9,796 nt of DNA, taken from assembly GCA_011523155.1 (NCBI GenBank), contig WTHL01000250.1:1-9796 (forward strand), given 5' to 3'. The notes beneath the pieces are model-generated. The model was given only the letters and a program-made list of their open reading frames with translations. It was not told the origin of the DNA and did no database searches. A program made the position numbers and the translations under genes. Origin of the DNA: Synechococcus sp. PL34863bin_39. Its GTDB lineage: Bacteria; Cyanobacteriota; Cyanobacteriia; PCC-6307; Cyanobiaceae. Below are positions 5,927 through 9,796 of the stretch, in pieces; position 1 is the stretch's first letter, and each line of letters starts with the position of its first letter.

Positions 5927-6901
5927 CAGGAACGGATTGGCAGGCATGCGCTCGCGACAGGCCAATGCCAGCTGATCCAACCGCTGACGATCTGACGACG
6001 ACAGCGACCAGGCGAGGGCCTGCACCGCATCCCTGGCCTGATGCGGGCGACGCAATCCCGGAAGCGGCGTGGCTCCATGGCCCCGGCACCAGTTCAGGGC
6101 CACCTGTGCCAACGATGCCGAATGCCCGGCTGCGATCGCTGCCATAGCTTGCCGAAGGGGTTCACTGGCGGGCAGGAGTCTGCGGAACAGACCAGCCCTC
6201 AGCCTGGTGCACGCAGGCATTGGTGACCCTGGAGGCAAGGCGAGAACGCCGAGCGCCAACGGGCTGTAGGCCAGCAGATCAATGCCGAGCTCACGACAGG
6301 TGTCCCTGATTCCACCGGAAGCGATGGCCTCCGGTGCCAGCAAGGACATCTGAACCTGCAAACTCCGCAGGGGGACTCCACGGGCACGCAGTCGCTGCTG
6401 CAGAGCACGGAGTCGAATCGGGCCAAGATTCGAGACACCCAGCTCAGCGACCTGGCCGCCCAGCACAAGATCCGCAAGTCCGTCGAGAAGGGGCCCTTCC
6501 TGCCATGGCGCATGTCGCGCTGTGCTCCAGTGCAACTGGACGCGATGGAGATGACCTGACAAGCGGTCGGCGCTCGCGGCAAAGGCACGATCAAAACCAC
6601 GACGACCCAGCCGCCATGGGAACGGAGCCAGCTTGGTGGCCACGGTGAGCGATGACCGCAGCTGTGGATCCATCGCATCCACCAGCCGACCCAGCAACAG
6701 CTCACTGCGACCGTTGAAGCGGCCAGTGCCATAGGAATCAGCCGTATCCACGAGGGTCAACCCTCCCCGAACCCCAACCTCCAGCGTCTCGGCGAGTTCC
6801 GGATCATCCCGCTCAGGCTCATAGCCCCAGAGCAGCTGGTTCCCCCAGGACCAGGTTCCAAAGCCAACTCCCACCATGACGCCCGCTTCACTCGGCGTCA
6901 T
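5918..6901 (-). CDS. Aldo/keto reductase
   Basis: This is a 327-residue TIM-barrel oxidoreductase. Numbered from ATG 6901, the catalytic tetrad is in order: Asp52 and Tyr57 in LVDTADSYGTGR, Lys90 in VATKLAPFPW and His124 in RVQLHWS. Other family stretches are VGFGTWSWGNQL near the start, ELGVSNLGPIRL, LAYSPLALGVL and, in the NADPH-binding C-terminus, LPGLRRPHQARDAVQAL. It should reduce aldehydes or ketones with NADPH; the substrate cannot be read from sequence. The sequence style resembles the cyanobacterial/plastid group of these enzymes. The frame stays open to a GTG at 6940, which would add 13 residues. ATG 6901 is preferred because it is preceded by AGGG at suitable distance and gives a normal N-terminus. 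It runs away from mpeE's terminator and ends 4 bases from the convergent unknown gene. Confidence 0.92.
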   Translation of the reverse strand: MTPSEAGVMVGVGFGTWSWGNQLLWGYEPERDDPELAETLEVGVRGGLTLVDTADSYGTGRFNGRSELLLGRLVDAMDPQLRSSLTVATKLAPFPWRLGRRGFDRAFAASADRLSGHLHRVQLHWSTARHAPWQEGPLLDGLADLVLGGQVAELGVSNLGPIRLRALQQRLRARGVPLRSLQVQMSLLAPEAIASGGIRDTCRELGIDLLAYSPLALGVLALPPGSPMPACTRLRAGLFRRLLPASEPLRQAMAAIAAGHSASLAQVALNWCRGHGATPLPGLRRPHQARDAVQALAWSLSSSDRQRLDQLALACRERMPANPFLSA

Positions 6902-6954
6902 GATCGCGGCCCTGAGATCAAAACGGCTGCGATAGCCCACTAAAACTCAGCATC

Positions 6955-6983
6955 AAAAAAGCCTGGATGCAAGGCATCCAGGC
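6955..6983 (-). terminator. Intrinsic terminator of mpeE
   Basis: Perfect 10-bp arms GCCTGGATGC (6961-6970) and GCATCCAGGC (6974-6983) enclose a 3-base loop. On the minus strand the hairpin is followed at once by six T (AAAAAA at 6955-6960 on the plus strand). It lies 33 bases past the mpeE stop, in the correct orientation, and ends the mpeE transcript before the aldo/keto reductase gene. Confidence 0.93.
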
Positions 6984-7015
6984 TGGGCACAGGGAACGAA
7001 CACAGGGCCAGGGAA

Positions 7016-7873
7016 TCAAAAGCGATAGCTGAACTTTCCTCCATACATGCGCCGGTAGGCTGCATTGCTGGAGTTTTTGACGGCCTTGGTGTAGCAGAAG
7101 CCCGAACCATCTCCGGAGAAGCTGGGCGCAGTGATAACAGGAGCCTTGTTAAGCATTTTGACCAACAGGCTGCCTGAATACATGGCGTTCTCGGACGTGG
7201 CGTTTGAAGGTGTCAACTCCAGCGTGCCGATAAATGTGGAGCAATAGGAACGAGCTTCCGACTTAAAGCCACGCAGATAAGGGACGGTGTCGATCCCAAA
7301 GGTCTCGAGATACTCTTCAGACGTCACGACGTGGTCGACAAAAGCATCAAATCCCTGGTCAGCGATCAGTTGAATCGCAGCACTGACCTCCTGCTGGGTG
7401 CGAGGAGCGCGTCCAAGCAGATGCTTGGTTGTCAGCTCGACGCCGCGCATTGGCGCCACTGCATGGAAGAACTTGTTCTTGTAGAGGTCAGACTTGACCA
7501 AGCCGGCCATGAATCCACGGACATCAATCCGGCCATCACGAAGAAAGGCCTCCAGTGAAGCGAGACGCTGACTTGCGTTGACACCAATGCTTCCAAACAC
7601 CTGCTTGTAAGCGGCAGAAATAGCCGCCTCAAGTGCTGCCTCACCAGTGGCAGCATAGGAATGATTGACCGAGGAGAAAGGGCAATCCTCGTGGAGTCGA
7701 GGACCTGTCCCCAGACCCATTGAGCCGCACTGATTCTCCTTATATTGACCAGAACTCGAAGCAGACTTGCCGCCGTTGGACTGTGCACTTTTTGCGGCGT
7801 TGGCTTGATTGGAATGCGCAAAAGAAACGCGATTCTTATCAGCAAAACTCTGCTTGAGCTTGATGGCAGGCAT
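7016..7873 (-). CDS. mpeE: Phycoerythrin II-associated phycobilisome rod linker (MpeE-like, PUB-bearing)
   Basis: This 285-residue protein has a phycobilisome linker domain at about residues 65-205: AAYKQVFG, SLEAFLRDGRIDVRGFMAGL, LYKNKFF, LTTKHLLGRAP, then EEYLETFGIDTVPYLRGF. The first 60 residues are a Ser/Asn/Gly-rich extension containing Cys49. In the characterised phycoerythrin-II gamma linker MpeC, phycourobilin is attached at Cys49 of a similar extension, and MpeE of strain WH8102 is a roughly 300-residue PUB-bearing MpeC paralogue just outside the main rod cluster. Length, Cys49 and location fit MpeE; MpeC itself or another PE-II linker remains possible. Other cysteines are at 64, 211 and 260. 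The basic, aromatic tail (YRRMYGGKFSYRF) is typical of linkers. It acts on the stromal thylakoid face, inside phycoerythrin-II hexamers. No Shine-Dalgarno sequence precedes ATG 7873; the leader is AT-rich. It has its own intrinsic terminator and appears monocistronic. Confidence 0.9.
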   Translation of the reverse strand: MPAIKLKQSFADKNRVSFAHSNQANAAKSAQSNGGKSASSSGQYKENQCGSMGLGTGPRLHEDCPFSSVNHSYAATGEAALEAAISAAYKQVFGSIGVNASQRLASLEAFLRDGRIDVRGFMAGLVKSDLYKNKFFHAVAPMRGVELTTKHLLGRAPRTQQEVSAAIQLIADQGFDAFVDHVVTSEEYLETFGIDTVPYLRGFKSEARSYCSTFIGTLELTPSNATSENAMYSGSLLVKMLNKAPVITAPSFSGDGSGFCYTKAVKNSSNAAYRRMYGGKFSYRF

Positions 7874-8220
7874 GGTGGGGCTAAAAAATTAAACCAGTTT
7901 TTTTTAGGACGTCTTTTTGATATTCCTCAGAATCTTAGCGTTATTTAAAACAAGTGCCGGCGCCCCCACAAAGGAACGGCTAAGTTACTTTGCGCAACTA
8001 GTTCACCGGAAAAACTTCGTGCTATTCCATCAGAACTTGACATGCATGCAGGCTGAAGAGCGGAATTCAAAAGGCATATCCAGTTAAAAGCAGTACACCG
8101 CAGAAGCTTTCCTCGGCGAAGCATGAGAGAACCCTGATCACAGGCGACCCAACCGTCTTGACCATCAGCAACCTGACAGGTACGCCATGATCAGAGCCCA
8201 AGCGGGCACTGAACGCAGAA
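7874..8220. other. 347-bp intergenic region upstream of mpeE and the four-cysteine gene
   Basis: This is more AT-rich than its surroundings and probably contains divergent promoters for mpeE (minus) and the small plus-strand genes. On the minus strand a TAAGAT element near 7934-7939 could be a -10 for mpeE, without a convincing -35. On the plus strand, TTGACA at 8037-8042 is a perfect -35 match but has no good -10 at 16-18 bases. Short open frames here look random, and I see no structured RNA or repeat family. Confidence 0.35.
7881..7907. repeat. AT-rich inverted repeat in the mpeE leader
   Basis: CTAAAAAA (7881-7888) and TTTTTTAG (7900-7907) are perfect 8-bp inverted arms around an 11-base centre that itself includes AAACCAGTTT. 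On the minus strand this sits 7 bases upstream of the mpeE ATG, where a ribosome-binding site would be expected, and no Shine-Dalgarno sequence is present. The structure would be weak in thermodynamic terms. Confidence 0.4.
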
Positions 8221-8388
8221 GTGACAACAAACAATGAAGCACAAGCGACCAGTTCAATAAACAGCGTCCCTCAGAAGTCACACGGACGCGACGAAGGGCT
8301 GGAACCGGTGCTCTGCCCCCACTGCAAGCGCACTGCCACGAATGGGATCCGCTGCCTCGGCATGTGCGTGGCCGACAACGAGTACTGA
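8221..8388 (+). CDS. Small four-cysteine (zinc-ribbon-like) protein, 55 residues
   Basis: A short frame ending at TGA 8386-8388 encodes a striking C-terminus: LCPHCKRTATNGIRC followed by LGMCVADNEY. The four cysteines (32, 35, 45 and 49 from the GTG start) have the spacing CX2C-X9-CX3C, which fits a single zinc or other metal site. The rest of the chain is polar and low in complexity. The frame is closed upstream by TGA 8188-8190. The only usual start that gives the whole domain is GTG 8221-8223; GTG 8308 would leave little before the first Cys. No strong Shine-Dalgarno sequence is seen. It lies 43 bases upstream of the exported six-cysteine protein on the same strand. I do not know a named family; coding is inferred from the ordered Cys pattern and intact ending. 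Role unknown. Confidence 0.55.
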   Translation: MTTNNEAQATSSINSVPQKSHGRDEGLEPVLCPHCKRTATNGIRCLGMCVADNEY

Positions 8389-8431
8389 ATCGACTCCTAA
8401 CCGGAGGGGACCCGCAGCCGCTCCCACGCAG

Positions 8432-8953
8432 ATGACGACCACAAGCACTGAACCAAGACATCTCGGCATTCCGCTCCTGAGCGCTGCATCGCTCTTCGTC
8501 GGACTCTCCAGCCCAGGGGCAGGCGAAACCATCGCGTCGATCGGACGGATGCAGAGGAACACATCGGACTGCGTTCTGCGCGTTTCCAGTCGCTCCCAAC
8601 AACGCTGCAGACAGGTCCAGCTGGATCGAAAGACAGAGTCCGTTCTCCGGATCCGTTTCATCGGTGCCAGCGAAACCGAAGGCGTCATCACCAGCCTCAG
8701 CTTTGTGAGCGCGGACCCCTCAACCCCCCTGCCACTGCGCTGCACCCAGGGACGCTGTCAACTCCAGGGCTCCAGCAGCTGGGAGGGACCTGTTCTCGGC
8801 GCCTCGGAATCCTTCACCAACAGCCTTGGCATCTCGATCGGCGTCCCGAAGGCCTGGGCTGCCCATGGCGTGTGCCGCGTCAGCCAGGTGAACGTGATCT
8901 GCGAAGCCACACGCAGCGACGGACTCGCGCTCAGGGCCGAAGCATGGTTCTGA
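8432..8953 (+). CDS. Predicted exported six-cysteine protein of unknown function
   Basis: The 173-residue product starts MTTTSTEPRH, then a hydrophobic segment LGIPLLSAASLFVGL (residues 11-25), a small-residue stretch ending about SSPGAG and a mature part from about residue 32. This resembles a Sec signal peptide, though with little positive charge. The mature chain has six cysteines at 47, 59, 104, 109, 148 and 157, an even number in three local pairs, which suits disulfides in the periplasm. The rest is predicted beta-rich, with alternating polar and hydrophobic stretches such as VLRIRFIGAS and GVITSLSFVS. The frame is open back to ATG 8342, but that extension is Pro/Ala/Thr-rich and overlaps the four-cysteine gene, so ATG 8432 is chosen. 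GGAGGGG at 8403-8409 is too far (22 bases) to be a normal ribosome site. No family is recognised. Confidence 0.65.
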   Translation: MTTTSTEPRHLGIPLLSAASLFVGLSSPGAGETIASIGRMQRNTSDCVLRVSSRSQQRCRQVQLDRKTESVLRIRFIGASETEGVITSLSFVSADPSTPLPLRCTQGRCQLQGSSSWEGPVLGASESFTNSLGISIGVPKAWAAHGVCRVSQVNVICEATRSDGLALRAEAWF

Positions 8954-9110
8954 AGGATGGGCCCAAAACCGATCAATCCAAGAGGAATGCATGAATCGCA
9001 TCCAGTCAACGAAAACATGGTGGACAGCAAAGTTGAAGACATAACCTTCAACAGGCAATCAACGGTGGTTCATGCTTTGCATCTAAAACCGAACAACCCA
9101 AGCCGTCATC

Positions 9111-9143
9111 GTCAAGAGACTGGAACCAATCAACTCTCTTGAC
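9111..9143. repeat. 9-bp inverted repeat across the SET gene stop codon
   Basis: GTCAAGAGA (9111-9119) and TCTCTTGAC (9135-9143) are perfect inverted arms separated by 15 bases, which include a smaller TGGAACCA hairpin. The right arm lies in the last codons of the SET-domain gene and its stop is in the loop (9130-9132). It sits between two convergent genes, so a shared transcription-ending hairpin is plausible, but there is no T-run on either strand. Confidence 0.4.
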
Positions 9144-9588
9144 CAGGGGGGCTGTAAAGCGCAATATCCCTGAAGTCAAACCAATTGTCTTCAGCCGACG
9201 TGGGCTCACCAGCGGAAGCGTTGTAGTTGATCGTGATCTGCTCATCACGGTCAATATCCCTGGCAGCGGAGATCACCAAAAACTCTCCACTTGAATCCGC
9301 TTTGTAGCGTGCATTCGCTGGATTCGCGTGGTTGTAAAGGCTTCCGTAGCCCAGAGCAATCGCCTGCATGTTCTCATTGGCTTTTGTTTTAAGCCCCGGA
9401 ACCAAGGTCGACCAAGCAAAGACAACATTCCTGACTTCGATGGGCAGATATTGAAACGGAGTCTCGAATTTCATCACCGGACAGACCTCGATCACCTCAC
9501 CAGCAGCAATCGCCCGAGAGGCAAACATCCCCCTCCCCATGGAAGTTCCAGTCTCTTTGACATACCCAATCGACGGAGAAGGTTGCAT
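9130..9588 (-). CDS. Stand-alone SET-domain protein (putative protein lysine methyltransferase)
   Basis: The 152-residue protein is essentially one SET domain. From ATG 9588, the expected elements appear in order: GRGMFASRAIAAGEVIEV (residues 18-35), LGYGSLYNHANPAN (79-92, the NHxxxPN cofactor and pseudoknot motif) and ISAARDIDRDEQITINYN (106-123, ending in the catalytic-tyrosine segment). SET enzymes transfer methyl groups from S-adenosylmethionine to lysines of proteins. There is no post-SET cysteine cluster or other domain to show the target. A GTG at 9609 would add seven residues; ATG 9588 is preferred because a family-like start follows it, with only a weak GGGCGG upstream. It is convergent with the six-cysteine exported protein. 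Base composition is somewhat more AT-rich than in the purM/panC region. The domain call is firm, the substrate unknown. Confidence 0.87.
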   Translation of the reverse strand: MQPSPSIGYVKETGTSMGRGMFASRAIAAGEVIEVCPVMKFETPFQYLPIEVRNVVFAWSTLVPGLKTKANENMQAIALGYGSLYNHANPANARYKADSSGEFLVISAARDIDRDEQITINYNASAGEPTSAEDNWFDFRDIALYSPPGQES

Positions 9589-9624
9589 TAATTGCCGCCC
9601 AACTAACACGAGAAAGTGATTTTT

Positions 9625-9653
9625 AATTTAAGACGAAAGCTAAACCAGCGCAA
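9625..9653 (-). promoter_or_regulatory. Possible promoter of the SET-domain gene
   Basis: Reading the minus strand, TTGCGC (9648-9653) and TAAATT (9625-9630) are separated by 17 bases and stand 37 bases upstream of ATG 9588. The -35 matches consensus at only three positions and the -10 at four, so this is a weak candidate resting mainly on spacing and on the local AT-rich dip. Confidence 0.25.
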
Positions 9654-9796
9654 TCGCTCCATGACCAGAATCAAACGCCTTGACACCTTGAAAACCGAGG
9701 CCAGAACGACCAGATGATCCGTTCATACCCCCAGACCGTCACCAGGCACGCACCCAAACCCCGGCCCCCCAGCAACCTGAACGCACCACGACAACC

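Noticed and set aside
6132..6139. HIP1 octamer GCGATCGC inside the aldo/keto reductase gene
   Set aside because: A single copy was noticed; this palindrome is common in many cyanobacterial genomes and says nothing specific here.
8037..8067. TTGACA as a promoter for the plus-strand small genes
   Set aside because: The -35 match is perfect, but the best -10-like sequence (GGAATT) is at a poor 19-base spacing and matches badly.
8165..8745. Two overlapping minus-strand frames opposite the small Cys genes
   Set aside because: Composition and lack of motifs look like shadows; the plus-strand frames show ordered cysteines and a signal-like segment instead.
8957..9142. 61-residue plus-strand frame between the six-cysteine gene and the SET gene
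   Set aside because: Polar random-looking composition, no ribosome site, and its end runs into the SET coding region on the other strand. I see no gene in this 176-base gap.
9714..9796. ATG-started plus-strand frame open to the right edge (MIRSYPQTVTRHAPKPRPP)
   Set aside because: Only 27 codons are visible, rich in Pro and Arg, with no recognisable start of a family; too little to call. A 17-codon frame from 9661 is rejected for the same reason.

Overview
The window looks like chromosomal DNA of a phycoerythrin-II-containing marine Synechococcus-type cyanobacterium. Evidence: an E/F-type phycobilin lyase pair, a chromophore-bearing phycoerythrin-II linker that fits MpeE, a fused PanC-Cmk protein (a cyanobacterial arrangement), a generally GC-rich composition and compact gene spacing. 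It appears to be the edge of the phycobilisome rod gene region running out into ordinary housekeeping genes, followed by a looser, slightly more AT-rich stretch of unknown and accessory genes.

Left part (1-1652, + strand): the 3' end of an rpcE/cpcE-type lyase subunit, the complete rpcF/cpcF-type partner, and a low-molecular-weight tyrosine phosphatase. Each overlaps the next by 1 or 4 bases, so the three are almost certainly one translationally coupled unit. Middle part (1642-5913): a minus-strand pair, rlpA-like then panC/cmk, overlaps the phosphatase tail to tail. The panC reading frame has no ATG, GTG or TTG at its N-terminus; a CTG with a well-placed Shine-Dalgarno sequence is the best start. 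Divergent from rlpA is purM, followed on the same strand by an unrecognised 208-residue protein. The shared rlpA/purM upstream region carries TGATC motifs at exact 20-bp spacing.

Right part (5918-9796): an aldo/keto reductase and mpeE on the minus strand, separated by a clear intrinsic terminator for mpeE. After a 347-bp intergenic stretch come a tiny four-cysteine protein and an exported six-cysteine protein on the plus strand, then a convergent stand-alone SET-domain protein.

The lyase pair would attach bilin to phycocyanin alpha, and MpeE would tie phycoerythrin-II hexamers into the distal rods, so both flanks of the window serve light harvesting. The genes between them serve coenzyme A and pyrimidine nucleotide supply (PanC-Cmk), purine synthesis (PurM), the cell wall (RlpA) and redox metabolism (aldo/keto reductase). 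I saw no mobile elements, CRISPR arrays, tRNA or rRNA genes. No clear novel multi-gene system is evident. The least explained material is the three small genes at 8221-9588 and the regulatory-looking repeats at 3805-3860.
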